A stretch of 64,000 nucleotides of DNA from Hyposmocoma kahamanoa (GCF_003589595.1 NW_020653766.1:922688-986687), one strand, 5' to 3'. Numbered from the stretch's first letter, positions 1 to 9,965 are shown. Notes: generated by a model not told the origin, from the sequence alone. Translations and numbers: made by a program.

Positions 1-123
1 TGTTGCGTTATTTATTTTATCTACACACATATCATAAACTCTCTATGATGTGTTCAAAAACCGCAAATTACGACAAGCATAAAGATAAACTGTTTTGTTA
101 GAACAAATTTCTTATCTGTGAAA

Positions 124-348
124 ATGTTACTATTGCTTCTTATTATCATCGAATTCGATATTATTATTGCATTCAAATTTCGAACATCTCTGGAAAACAA
201 AACAATTTTATTCGACCTCAATTCTAATACGAGACGAAGTTTTATTCGAAATGAAATGTCAATAGCAATCTATTTTGACAATTTCACACGTTACTTGATA
301 TCGAACGATATGATAGTTGGGGCCGATTCTAGTTTGTCTATGAATTAA
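124..348 (+). CDS. Unrecognised short ORF ending at a LINE tail
   Basis: An AUG-started open frame of about 74 codons begins with a hydrophobic stretch (MLLLLLIIIEFDIIIAF) that could be a signal peptide or membrane anchor. I recognise no domain. The stop codon lies exactly where the AAGTCAA-repeat tail of the adjacent LINE copy begins, so the stop may have been supplied by the insertion and the original frame may have been longer. A chance ORF in AT-rich DNA is at least as likely. Confidence 0.15.
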   Translation: MLLLLLIIIEFDIIIAFKFRTSLENKTILFDLNSNTRRSFIRNEMSIAIYFDNFTRYLISNDMIVGADSSLSMN

Positions 349-938
349 AGTCAAAGTTAAAGTCAAAGATTATTTATTCCATAGCTAAAATGAATTTACA
401 CTTGAAAACGTCACATTTAAGCTACTGCTCGTTCACTACGCTGACCTCCCTGAGAAGAACGAGCAAGAAACTCTAGGGATTGCTCTTTTCAAATAAACTT
501 AAATGCTATGGAATACACTTTGAATCAAATTTGTGTGGATTCTGGAGCCATGTCGTCTTTCCATACATCTTTATCCAACACGTAATCTTCAATTTTGTAA
601 TATGATTTTTCGATCAAAATATTTTTAATGTAGTTTTTAAACTTAGGAAATGATAAATGTAATGTATGCTCCGGAATCTTATTGTAAAAACGTATACAGT
701 TCCCCATAAAAGAATTGTTTACCTTGGTTAAACGAAATCGTGGTACCATGAGTTTGGACTTAGCTCTAAGGTTAATATTGTAGATATCTTCTTTCTTATT
801 GAAATTATGTATATTTTTACGGGCATATAAAATATTTGAGTAAATGTACTATGATGCCACAGTCATGACACCAGTCTCCTTAAACTTTTCTCTGAGAGAA
901 ACCCGAGAGCCTAGACGGTACACAGAACGAATCGCTCG
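349..938 (-). mobile_element. LINE family J1, 3' end, copy A (5'-truncated)
   Basis: Read on the minus strand this is the C-terminal end of a Jockey/CR1-type LINE polyprotein followed by its 3' UTR. The conserved tail protein includes VPRFRLTKVNN and CIRFYNKIPEH, and the frame stops at 525. The element ends in short AAGTCAA-type tandem units instead of poly(A). It is cut off abruptly at 938, where an unrelated repeat follows. It matches copy B over about 538 bp at a constant offset of 741 bp with no indel. Confidence 0.8.
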
Positions 939-980
939 AGTCGAATTGAGAACCTCCTCCTTTTTTGAAGTCGGTTAAAA
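939..980 (-). repeat. Repeat family P, terminal fragment
   Basis: A short piece of the dispersed repeat whose end reads TTTTTAACCGACTTC on the opposite strand, followed by a GGAGGAGGTT block. It directly abuts LINE copy A. Fuller copies lie near 49.7 kb and 55.4 kb. Confidence 0.7.
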
Positions 981-1040
981 ATTGGTATTCATGCGTACAT
1001 AAATTCCGTAAAAGTCAGAGGTGCGAGCACGGATTTTTTC

Positions 1041-1141
1041 GTCTTGCACCTGATGTACTCAGAGCTTTAAATCGCAAAGATCTGAGGAGCATTGGCACTG
1101 CGCCCGTCAACCTGAGACTTAAGTTGGCATTTCCCATGTGC
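1041..1141 (-). mobile_element. SINE-like family B, partial copy
   Basis: Holds the family B core (AAATCGCAAAGATCTGAGG followed by CACTGCGCCCGTCA) in inverted orientation. It is fused without spacer to the 3' UTR of LINE copy B, so one of the two was truncated at this junction. Confidence 0.7.
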
Positions 1142-2437
1142 CTTGAAAACGTCACATTTAAGCTACTGCTCGTTCACTACGCTGACCTCCCTGAGAAGAA
1201 CGAGCAAGAAACTCTAGGGATTGCTCTTTTCAAATAAACTTAAATGCTATGGAATACACTTTGAATCAAATTTGTGTGGATTCTGGAGCCATGTTGTCTT
1301 TCCATACATCTTTATCCAACACGTAGTCTTCAATTTTGTAATATGATTTTTCGATCAAAATATTTTTAATGTAGTTTTTAAACTTAGGAAATGATAAATG
1401 TAATATATGCTCCGGAATCTTATTGTAAAAACGTATACAGTTCCCCATAAAACAATTGTTTACCTTGGTTAAACGAAATCGTGGTACCATGAGTTTGGGT
1501 TTAGCTCTAAAGTTAATATTATGGATATCTTCTTTCTTATTGAAATTATGTATATTTTTACGGGCATATAAAATATTTGAGTAAATGTACTGTGATGCCA
1601 CAGTCATGATACCAGTCTCCTTAAACTTTTCTCTGAGAGAAACCCGAGAGCCTAGACGGTATACAGAACGAATCGCTCGTTTTTGCAATACAAATATGGT
1701 TTGAATATCTGCCGCTGGACCCCACATGAGAATCCCGTAGGACATTATACTATGGAAGTAACTAAAGTAAACTAGTCTAGCGGTACTAACATCGGTAAGC
1801 TCACGTATTCTGCGGAATGCGTATGCAGCGGAGCTTAATCTGCTGGCCAGAGACAATACATGTGGAAACCATTGAAGTTTACTATCTAAGGTCACTCCCA
1901 AGAAGACTGCTTTATTAACAAGGTCTAACTTTTCTCCGTTTATTTCTATGCTTGGACTAGTCGATTTTACGTTAGGTAATTCAAATTTAACACATTTTGT
2001 CTTCTTGGCATTAAGCAGTAAATTGTTAGCATTAAACCAATAAACTACCTTAGAGAGGGTATCATTAATATGGTCATAGTTAATGTCATGTCTGTCTGTT
2101 TTAAAAATCAAGGATGTGTCATCAGCAAACAACGCTATTTCGCAATGGCCCTTAACAAAGAATGGCAGATCATTAATTTAAATCAGAAATAAGAAAGGTC
2201 CAAGTATTGAGCCCTGCGGAACACCCATTTTTACTGGAGAACCCAAAGAAGTCACTCCATTTATGTCTACTTTCTGAATTCTACCGTTGAGATATGACGA
2301 GACAAGTTTCGACGCCTTGCCATTTACACCGTAATGTTCCAGCTTCCTAATAAGAGTAATATTGATCAACGCAATCAAATGCCTTTGAGAGATCACAGAA
2401 AACACCAATAGCGTTCTGGGACCTTTCCCAAGCAAAA
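1142..2437 (-). mobile_element. LINE family J1, copy B, reverse transcriptase pseudogene
   Basis: Minus-strand remnant of a Jockey/CR1-clade non-LTR retrotransposon ORF2. Going 5' to 3' it has part of the RT fingers, the palm motif GVPQGSILGPFLF, a stop codon about four residues later, then the catalytic FADDTSL motif and an unbroken 288-codon stretch to the normal C-terminus at 1266. That stretch contains LGVTLDSKLQW and SYGILMWGPA, typical of this clade's post-RT region. The amino-terminal endonuclease and early RT are missing: upstream of about 2437 the sequence becomes simple AT-rich DNA. The 3' terminal tandem tail seen in copy A is also lost. One nonsense codon and a 5' truncation make it non-coding, but it is little decayed. 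Confidence 0.85.
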
Positions 2438-2505
2438 ATAAAATATAAAAAAATATAATAATAATAATAAAATATAAAATATAAATAACAAAAAATAAAA
2501 ACTAC
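2438..2505. repeat. AT-rich low-complexity tract
   Basis: Runs of AAATATAAAAT and ATAATAATA at the 5' truncation point of LINE copy B. Nothing coding is visible. Confidence 0.7.
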
Positions 2506-2858
2506 GGTTGTGTGACATACGTGAGATTGCAGCCATGTCGCCAGTCGTAACATGCGGCTCCTGAACACATCACAGAGATCTTATAATGTGTGCAGATAAA
2601 GCAGTGTATGTAACACTCGTGAGCCGTTTTTATAAAATATAAATAAACCCTGAATCGTATTTTAATGCATTTCATTATGACATGTAACAGTCATAAACTG
2701 TGCAGTGGTTATCACGAGTAAGTAATAATTAAAATATTCCATATTATATAAATTAAAAAAAAGTTACCTATGTTCAGATTTTCAATTAAAAATAATAAAT
2801 GTACACAATTAATAATAATACACTGGTGTTTATAGCGTCTTTAAATTAAGCGCTGTAA

Positions 2859-3202
2859 TTTTTAACCGACTAAAAAAAGGAGTGGTTCTCAATTCCACTG
2901 TACTTTTTTGTATGTTACGCGATTTGCCTAGTTTTATTGAAATCGGTTAACGGAAAGTGCCGAAACCGAGTCATCCCCAAGTTTGCCACCCTTAGAGGTG
3001 GAAAATTATCTTCAAATTTAAAAGGGACCAATACTAAGGTACCCTCTTTCCAATAAAAAAAAGATTCATCAAAATCGATTCACAAATAATAAGTAATAAT
3101 AATATAATAAAATAAATATAACAGAGTAATCGCATAACATATACATACAAAAAAAATACGACCGAATTGAGAACCTCCTCCTTTTTTGAAGTCGGTTAAA
3201 AA
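2859..3202. mobile_element. Family P fold-back copy with two AACCGAC ends
   Basis: Both ends carry the same terminal sequence in opposite orientation (TTTTTAACCGACT at the left, the complement at the right). Similarity continues inwards over about 60 bp through the GGTTCTCAATTC block and the GTATGTTACGCGAT block. The centre keeps the CACCCTTAGAGGTGG motif of other family P copies. This gives a MITE-like or fold-back layout that ordinary family P copies lack. Confidence 0.6.
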
Positions 3203-3214
3203 CATAAAAGAAAA

Positions 3215-3590
3215 TATCATCCCCCATCCCTTCCTCTCCTTTCCATCAGCGGACCACCCGTGCCGGACTACGTTGCCACAGTTGAACGGTCAGTTCAATA
3301 CCGTCCCGCACTAAAAAGTTTGGCAATTCGTTTTTATGCCGAACCATCAAATTGTGGAACCAACTCCCGGCGCATGTATTCCCTCCCCTCTATAACATCG
3401 GGTCCTTCAAACGTAGTGTGAAGAAGCATTTGGCCAGACCGGCAAAATGACAGTGACGGAGTGAAGATATTTGTGTTTTCCATCCGTTACTCTAATCTCT
3501 GGACTGTATTCGCACTTTCCATCAGGCGCGGTGCAGTCATTTTGCCGAGTCGCAATAAAAAAAAAATTAAAAAAAATCAAGTTCTCAGGA
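3215..3590 (+). mobile_element. LINE ORF2 C-terminus and 3' UTR, degenerate
   Basis: The plus strand encodes a typical LINE pol C-terminus (CRTIKLWNQLPAH, then GSFKRSVKKHL) ending at a TGA near 3450. An in-frame stop lies upstream. A 3' UTR and a poly(A)-like tract near 3557-3585 follow. The family differs from J1, which lacks poly(A). Confidence 0.7.
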
Positions 3591-3643
3591 TTTCACGATA
3601 GGACATTGGAAATAAAATAAAAACATTTTTTTTCTAAGCGTAT

Positions 3644-3715
3644 ATTCGTTTTTTCAAGCAAACCAACATTTCGGGCTGTTTACTGGTACCACATTCCGTA
3701 GTCACCAACTGACCA
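3644..3715 (-). mobile_element. Family Q unit (Penelope-like?), partial
   Basis: Minus-strand copy of a short dispersed unit with a GAAA(C/T)GT(T/C)GGTTTG block followed by a T-rich run. The best-bounded copy is at 58013-58119. Confidence 0.5.
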
Positions 3716-3721
3716 TAATAT

Positions 3722-3802
3722 AGTAGCAGTGAAAGAGTTCGTCCAGGTACTACTGCCACCTTACTTATTTCTGCCGCCAAGCAGTAATGTCAGCATTGTA
3801 CA
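3722..3802 (+). mobile_element. SINE-like family B, 5' part
   Basis: Begins with GTAGCAGTGAAAGAGTTCGT and continues through CTGCCGCCAAGCAGTAATG, the 5' third of family B. The 3' part is missing. Confidence 0.7.
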
Positions 3803-3982
3803 GCGTATATAGGTTTTTTTTTAGTCGAATACTCCATAAACGCTGCCAATGCGCAGTGACATCACAGCGGCGCTCGCTAGTCATCAATAACGACAAAAAA
3901 TCGGGATGGTGATATATACACTTCATGTAGCGCTGTCTTACAACGATTCATTTTATTTTAAATTATATCATATTTTATATGA

Positions 3983-4375
3983 TTAGAATCGTAATAAAAG
4001 TTCATGGTAAGGGGTCAGGAGAGCACAGGATTGCGCGCGGGAAAGCTTGTACGCGCAACCGTGCGCGATTACCTGTTTGAAGTTTTTAAGCAAACGTTCT
4101 TTAGCGCGCGATAGCTCGTGTTCGTTTTTATTACATCGAATGAGCGTCCGTGTAAAAGGCAAGTTTGGAACGCACGATTGCGCGCGCGACTGGTGAATGC
4201 AATCGCACAGTCTTGCCCTTTTCCTTCGAACGCACGAAAGTCTTTCTGTGTAAAGGGTCCAAATGCAAATCAATACATTGTTTGTCGGGTTAACGGTGCT
4301 CCCGCTACCTTACCGTTACTCCGTAACGTGGGCTTGTTTTTTTACAAAATTCTTTTGGCGTGTTGTCCGTGATAT
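3983..4375. other. CpG-rich block with GCGCGCGATTGC-like motifs
   Basis: GC-richer than its surroundings, with repeated GCGCGCG / CGATTGC motifs on both strands. A related block occurs near 23.45-23.7 kb. Open frames here look like by-products of low stop density. It could be an old MITE or a CpG-rich regulatory segment. Confidence 0.3.
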
Positions 4376-4668
4376 TTGTCACAGAAATGTTATGTCACCT
4401 ACATAATATTTAATATTTATTCTAATTTGCATATCGTGTAGATGACCACTGCACAATGTGCAGAAAATCTAAATAAAAAACGAGATAAATTTTACCCAGT
4501 TTGTATTATGTGTATAGATGTCGTACTACAGTTTTCAATATCTTGCAACCTTGTACCTATATTGCATGACAACTTACGAGTGAATGAATCATGTAAAAAT
4601 GTGCCGCGATAACGTAGGATAAGATGGATAAGATTAAAGAGAATGTTAGGTGTATTCAATTGTTACTC

Positions 4669-5103
4669 GTCCCACCCGTCACAAAATCATGTCCCACCCG
4701 TCACAACTTAACACGTCACAAAATCATGTCCCACCCGTCACAACTTAACATATTAATTTCCTTAAAATTTATCAAAGTTATTAATTAAGGGTACATATAA
4801 AATAGAACATTACCATTTAAGTTATCTCATATAAAAAACTTGCTGAACAAAATATTAATAGTTTGTCTTTGTCTTGGCAATGAAGCAATCAACTCAAACA
4901 GGCGAGTGTCGTGAGTGTCCCACCCGTCACACTCAGAAAATTAAAAGTTTTGAGTGAAAATAAAGTCGTAAATTTATGTAAATAAATAGTCGCAGTTGAA
5001 TTGCATATCTGGCTTCATGATATTTTAAGTCTAATTAACCAATGGTTCGGGAGAAAATACTTAAAGCTCAAGAAAAAAGGAGTCAAAATGTCCCACCCGT
5101 CAC
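4669..5103. repeat. Cluster of five GTCCCACCCGTCAC motifs
   Basis: The identical 14-mer GTCCCACCCGTCAC occurs five times in the same orientation (starts 4669, 4691, 4728, 4917 and 5090). Two copies are explained by a 37-bp tandem duplication (4678-4751). The other two are separate and embedded in unrelated AT-rich sequence. No coding frame or known element explains them. Confidence 0.75.
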
Positions 5104-5935
5104 TTTGGAATGGCCCTTTTATAAGATTCACAAATCGTACCTTGACATACTAATAGTTGCGTGATGTGACTTGGGGAATACATATTATTATTATATGTTA
5201 TTATTTTACCTACTTTAAATACTTAAAACTATATTTGCCCACAACTGTACAAATAATTGGTATCATTTTATTGCCCTTGCATAGAATACACAGATACGAA
5301 CAACACACCTTAGTGGAAGAAATGTAATGAAGTTAGTTTATTTTCTAGGTGGCCAAATCCTTTGTTTCTCTTTTTACCTACCTTCTAGAATCAAACTTAC
5401 ATACATTACAAAAATTACATACTTACTACAATGATGACTCAATAAACCCTCTGACAGGAAACAGAAGTTGAATACAACACGGAAAACATTTATTTTAGAC
5501 ACGGTTGAGTTGGTATGCACTTATCTATTTAATTTAGCATTAGTTTACCTGTTCCTTTATATTCAATTTTTTTTTTAATTAATTCTAATATCAACATGAG
5601 TTTATAGTGGAACATGACTTTGAGATAAGAAACACCTACACTACACGACTACACTATTTGCACATATTGCATTTTTTCATATTCAGTTTACAACTTTACC
5701 ATCAGGTTTATAAACTTATGAGTATTATTTCAGAAGGTGTCTCCTAGTAAAAATTGTTTATTTTTTGTAGATTGTACGCGGATAGGTTTCAAGGCAAAGA
5801 ATCAAATATGTGAAGACCTGAATGTGGAAAATGTAAACAAGTGATCAACAGTAAAAGTGCACAAAAATCCCCCCCATGTATATAATACATACACCTTGGT
5901 CAATTTCTGCAGAAAGTAAATATGTTCGAAATTCA
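5104..5935. other. AT-rich stretch without recognisable content
   Basis: No convincing coding frame, TIR, SINE or LINE signature was seen. Short A/T runs only. Confidence 0.5.
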
Positions 5936-5994
5936 AATAAACAAGATGGCCGCCATACAAATTTCAAAGCCTTCTATCACGGAAACTATTAGAG

Positions 5995-6235
5995 ATGGCT
6001 GCCGTACAAACTTTTTGGCGGCAGATAGAAATTTGCTCTAATTCAGCTGAAAATCGGCATGTGGGGGAGATCCCCACACAGAGATTATGGCTGTTTAATA
6101 GTAATTTGCGGGAAAAATTACTTTTAGTCATTTTTCAATATAACTGCCTTACAAACTTTTTTAGCGGATGATAAAAATTTGCTCTAATTCTACTGAAAAT
6201 CGGCATGTGGGGTTCTCTATGAGTGTTTAACAATA
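5995..6235. repeat. Diverged tandem duplication, period about 145 bp
   Basis: Two units contain GCCGTACAAAC / GCCTTACAAAC, then AAATTTGCTCTAATTC, then CTGAAAATCGGCATGTGGGG, beginning at 6001 and 6146. A CpG-rich block with GCCGCGGCCGTAGGCCGAGG follows near 6280. No protein is evident. Confidence 0.6.
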
Positions 6236-6469
6236 ATTTGTCAATATGGTCGCCATTTTGTTAATTCTTTTAAAGTCATAAGAGCCGCGGCCGTAGGCCG
6301 AGGTCTAGTGGTGGGCGAAGCCCCAAGCGTCCGCACGCCACCTTACGTGTATACTTCCCGATGTAGTGGAAATAAGATACTTATAGGGTTGTTGTATCTC
6401 GACCGTCTCTCTGTTAGATTCTTTTTTCTTGGAAGATATGCTAAAAAGAGAAGTATTTAGAGAAAAAAT

Positions 6470-6681
6470 GCCAGACAATCACTCCAAATTTCTGATCACA
6501 AACTAGGGAATTTCCTGTACTATGAGTACCAGAGTAACGATAATTCTGAGAGCAATGCCCAGAATACCCTGACCAGAAACAAAAATTTTTTTTTTTCATA
6601 AATTGGCTCAAAACAGGGATCGAATCTGGAACCTCCTCATCAAGCGCCCAAAGTACTAATCACTGTGCCACCAACGAGCAT
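6470..6681 (-). mobile_element. tRNA-derived SINE family C
   Basis: On the minus strand it has a tRNA-like head with a B box (CCAGATTCGATCCCTG) and an upstream A-box-like GTGGCACAGTGATTAG. An A-rich linker follows, then a body shared with copies near 37.4 and 58.5 kb (TTCTGGTCAG..., CCCTAGTTTGTGATC) ending in GTGATTGTCTGGC. Confidence 0.7.
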
Positions 6682-7185
6682 AAGCACACCCTGTAATCTG
6701 AAACCGACCACGCGCCGCAGGCCGAGCCCAACGCCACCATAGGTATATAGGGGTATAGGGCTTGTTTTATATGTAATCATAGACAAAATACATTTCAACT
6801 TCTAAAGTTGGTAAATAACAAAAACAAAAAGTCCAAGGCCCGAGTATTGTTTACAAATAGTAAAATACCTGGGTCAAAATTAAACTAATTTTTTATTAAT
6901 TAACACGTTGAACGCCATGGGGGACAACATATGAGCGACAATCAAACATTTGTAGAAGCCAAGTTAAAATTTGGAATTTTGGTAAGTATCACACTTGTGT
7001 TTTTTTGGTTTATAGGGTCGGAAATGTAGTAAAACGTATAGATCATTTCGACAATTATTATTTTCTGACTTGCTTTTGCATTAATATTACTGTCGCTCAC
7101 CCGCTGTCCCCCATGGCCTACGCCAGAAAATCATTGTTCTTTACCTTGCGGGGGCCGCGGGGGTCAAACTGTCGATCCCCCCGCT

Positions 7186-7201
7186 CCCGCGTAAACGCGG
7201 G
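7186..7201. promoter_or_regulatory. GC-rich leader hairpin of the transposon
   Basis: CCCGCGTAAACGCGGG is a perfect 6-bp stem with a 4-nt loop in the CpG-rich region (about 7100-7230) upstream of the transposase. The leader probably contains the promoter, but I see no clear TATA or initiator match. Confidence 0.3.
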
Positions 7202-7339
7202 TGTGTCTCGGACGCGCGAGCCTATGCAGTCAGTGGCAGTTTGGCTTTTGTTATTGTTGCGTCGGCGCACGCTAAATTATAAAATCACGTATTTACGGAA
7301 ACACGATTACCTATTGTTTGGTAAATATAAATATTTGGA

Positions 7340-9055
7340 ATGGAGGACGATTTCGCTGATTATGAGATAAGTCAAGAAGACTTGTCACAAATAGACCACT
7401 TAGAGTTTAATTTACTAAACAGCAGCTTTCATGTTAGCTCGGAAGAAGAAAATTCGGATTCTATTCAACCAATTCGTAATAAACGACGTCGTGTTATGGT
7501 ATACTATAGTAACAGTGAAGAAAGTGACTCCGATGATCGTCGTTTTGTTCCTGAGAGCACTACCTTATTAGAAAGTGGATGGTCGATGCCCACAGGTAAT
7601 CAACGCCGAGTTATTGCGTTTACCGAAGTCCCTGGCATGCCTCCTAATCTTCGTGCTTCTATGACTGACAAAAGTCCAGCTAATTTCTTCAAGCTTTTGG
7701 TTCCTGACGAGGTTTTTCAGCTAATAGTGGATAACACAAATAAGTTTGCAATTAACAAAATGACAGAACGAGAAGCTTCAAAAGAAGCACGGATTCGTAA
7801 GTGGTTGCCAACATATATCGAGGAAATAAAAAGCTTTTTTTCTCTTATAGTATTTATGGGGCTGGTGAAATTACCTAAAATTTCCGATTATTGGTCAAAA
7901 GATGAAATTATTGGGCATCCTTTTGCGCGTAAAATAATGTCTCGTAATCGATTTGAGATTCTATTACAAATGTTGCATTTTTCTGAAAACGACGATGCCA
8001 ATAAATCTGATCGGCTGTACCGGGTAAGAAATCTACTGGATATTATGAATGAAAACTTTAAGAAACATTATACTCCTGGTGAAGATCTGTGTATTGACGA
8101 AAGCGTTGTCCCCTTCCGAGGAAGAATAATATTTCGGCAATATAATAAACAGAAGCGCCATAAATACGGCATTAAAGAATTTAAACTATGCACTCTACCT
8201 GGATACACGTATAAAATTAGTATTTATGCGGGGAAAGAAAAGGACGAAGTCAATACTACGTCAGCTAAAGTTGTCATGTCATTGTGCAGTGACTTACTGA
8301 ATAAAGGCCATACCATGTACACAGACAATTGGTACACAAGTACTGATTTAGCACGAGACCTCTTAAAAAATGAAACTCATCTTGTCGGTACACTTCGTAA
8401 AAACAGAAAAAATGTACCAAAAGAAGTAGTCAACGCTAAGTTGAAACAAGGCCAACACATTGCCAGGGAGAGTTTAGATGGAATTACTGTATTAAAGTGG
8501 AAAGACAAACGAGATGTCCTTGTACTTTCAACAAAACATACCAATAACTTTCAGAGAGTGACAAACAAGCGAGGGAAAGTGATCTCGAAACCGAAGATAA
8601 TTCTAGACTACAATAAAGCCAAAGGAGCAGTTGATCTATCGGACCAAATGACTTCTTATTCAACACCACTAAGAAAGTCAGTAAAATGGTATAAGAAAGT
8701 AGCTATCAATTTGCTGTTGAACACTGCTGTTGTAAATGCGTGGGTACTCCATCAAAAAGTGACTGGAAATAAAATGCAAATTGTAAATTTTAGGAAAGAG
8801 ATATTGAAGGGTTTGCTGCCAAAAAAAGAAATACCTGAAAAAGTTTCCAGATCAAAAAGATTAAAGCACAAACTCTCTAGAAAAGATGGGCCCAGTAGCA
8901 AAACTCGTCGGACATGTCAACAATGTTACAAAGATCATGTGAAAATTATGGGACGTAAATTAGCAAAAAATAAAACAAAAAAAGTCACTACTTTCTGTGA
9001 AAACTGCCCAGATAAACCTTTTCTGTGCCTGGATTGTTTTCACAAAATTCATTGA
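7340..9055 (+). CDS. piggyBac-like transposase, 571 aa
   Basis: DDE-family transposase (DDE_Tnp_1_7 type) that cuts and pastes DNA at TTAA sites. The acidic, serine-rich N-terminus (residues 1-75) contains a basic NKRRR patch near 47-51. The catalytic domain spans roughly 110-470, with candidate acidic residues D253 in CIDES, D329 in YTDNWYTS, and D432/D435 in VDLSD. The spacings of 76 and 103 residues resemble those of the founding piggyBac enzyme. The C-terminus is a cysteine-rich zinc-binding domain with C526, C529, H533, C553, C556, C563, C566, H568 and H571. No internal stop or frameshift is present, and the length is normal for the family. Translation starts at the first AUG after the CpG-rich 5' leader. 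The position inside perfect TIRs confirms it is transposon-borne, not a domesticated host copy. Confidence 0.93.
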   Translation: MEDDFADYEISQEDLSQIDHLEFNLLNSSFHVSSEEENSDSIQPIRNKRRRVMVYYSNSEESDSDDRRFVPESTTLLESGWSMPTGNQRRVIAFTEVPGMPPNLRASMTDKSPANFFKLLVPDEVFQLIVDNTNKFAINKMTEREASKEARIRKWLPTYIEEIKSFFSLIVFMGLVKLPKISDYWSKDEIIGHPFARKIMSRNRFEILLQMLHFSENDDANKSDRLYRVRNLLDIMNENFKKHYTPGEDLCIDESVVPFRGRIIFRQYNKQKRHKYGIKEFKLCTLPGYTYKISIYAGKEKDEVNTTSAKVVMSLCSDLLNKGHTMYTDNWYTSTDLARDLLKNETHLVGTLRKNRKNVPKEVVNAKLKQGQHIARESLDGITVLKWKDKRDVLVLSTKHTNNFQRVTNKRGKVISKPKIILDYNKAKGAVDLSDQMTSYSTPLRKSVKWYKKVAINLLLNTAVVNAWVLHQKVTGNKMQIVNFRKEILKGLLPKKEIPEKVSRSKRLKHKLSRKDGPSSKTRRTCQQCYKDHVKIMGRKLAKNKTKKVTTFCENCPDKPFLCLDCFHKIH

Positions 9056-9120
9056 GTAGGTCCTGTTGTTTTTGCTTATTCTCAAAATAAGAAAAACTAA
9101 AAGTACCTGTTATTTTTTAT

Positions 9121-9203
9121 ATTCAATTACTTCATTTTAATTACTTCAACATTTAATTACTTCATTTTAATTACTTCAACATTTAATTACTTCATTTTAA
9201 TTC
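9121..9203. repeat. 30-bp tandem repeat, about 2.7 units
   Basis: Near-identical units of TTTAATTACTTCA and TTTTAATTACTTCAACA follow the transposase stop codon, inside the element's 3' UTR. Copy number may vary between individuals. Confidence 0.85.
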
Positions 9204-9285
9204 ATTGTTCCTAACAAATTGATCTCATTTGATTGATATAAACAGTGATCTCAATTATTTTAACTTTTTATAAAATTTGTTATAA

Positions 9286-9291
9286 AATAAA
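9286..9291 (+). terminator. Candidate poly(A) signal of the transposase
   Basis: AATAAA lies about 230 bp after the stop codon and upstream of the right subterminal repeats. Other AT-rich matches are possible. Confidence 0.35.
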
Positions 9292-9842
9292 CAAATAGTT
9301 TAAAATTATATAAAACCCGTTTTTTATTCAGCACCAACACTATCAATTTATATTAAAAAAAGGATTTATAATTTACTGAGAAACTCTAAAACTCGAACAA
9401 TTTATGGATGACGTGTTCAAGGCCGTGCAAACGAAGCCAAATTTTTTAAAATTTAAATTATTTCTTAGAACCAATTTGATTGCACTTGTCTACAGGGCCG
9501 CGTCGGTCATTTTAGATTCAAATTTGTTAGATATATGTGACCGTCGGCTCAATATAGAAGTTTAAAAATGCTACTAGCACGCGGTCATATGTTGTCCCCC
9601 ACGGCCCAAACGGAATCATAGTGTGTCGGTCAGGTTTGTCCCCCACGGCCTCATTGGAAACATGTATAAATATACTTGGCGTTCAACGTGTTAATAATTC
9701 ATTTTAAGTTCATTTTTTAATTATAAGTAGCCATAACAATAATACAAATTTTCTATGTGTCAAAATCATCAAGTGTGACGATCAACATGGAACAACATGG
9801 TGAAAGTTTAACTTGTTAAAATTAAGCTTTTTCTATATCTAT

Positions 9843-9965
9843 GGCCCTGGTGGCCCAGCCGGTAGTCATAAGAGCGCTAGACAAGCAGGTCTGAGCTAAA
9901 TTCCTAGTATCATCAATTTGAGAATCTAACTTTTCTAATTCTAGGCAATTAGTGTGGTCATATAA
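9843..9965 (+). mobile_element. SINE family C, diverged copy
   Basis: Starts with a tRNA-like head (GGCCCAGCCGGTAGTCATAAG). The downstream body, GAATCTAACTTTTCTAATTCT, recalls family C. The B box is decayed. Confidence 0.4.

Larger units (their letters stand above)
6904..9690 (+). mobile_element. Complete piggyBac-like transposon
   Basis: A 2787-bp element flanked on both sides by TTAA (6900-6903 and 9691-9694), the piggyBac target duplication. The terminal inverted repeats are 14 bp and perfect (CACGTTGAACGCCA). Inside them is a 16-bp perfect inverted subterminal repeat (GGGGGACAACATATGA at 6919-6934, complement at 9585-9600). Further TGTCCCCCAYGGCC copies lie at 7105 and 9637. It encodes one uninterrupted transposase. 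Intact ends, subterminal repeats and ORF are what a young, possibly still mobile copy would show. Confidence 0.93.

Noticed and set aside
3983..4372. Two overlapping ORFs of about 90 codons
   Set aside because: Both strands are open because the block is CpG-rich; neither translation shows a motif or codon bias.
4669..5103. CRISPR-like array
   Set aside because: The 14-mer copies are too short and irregularly spaced, and the setting is clearly eukaryotic.
7005..7370. 121-codon ORF upstream of the transposase
   Set aside because: Overlaps the transposase start in another frame and sits in the element's GC-rich leader; no motif.
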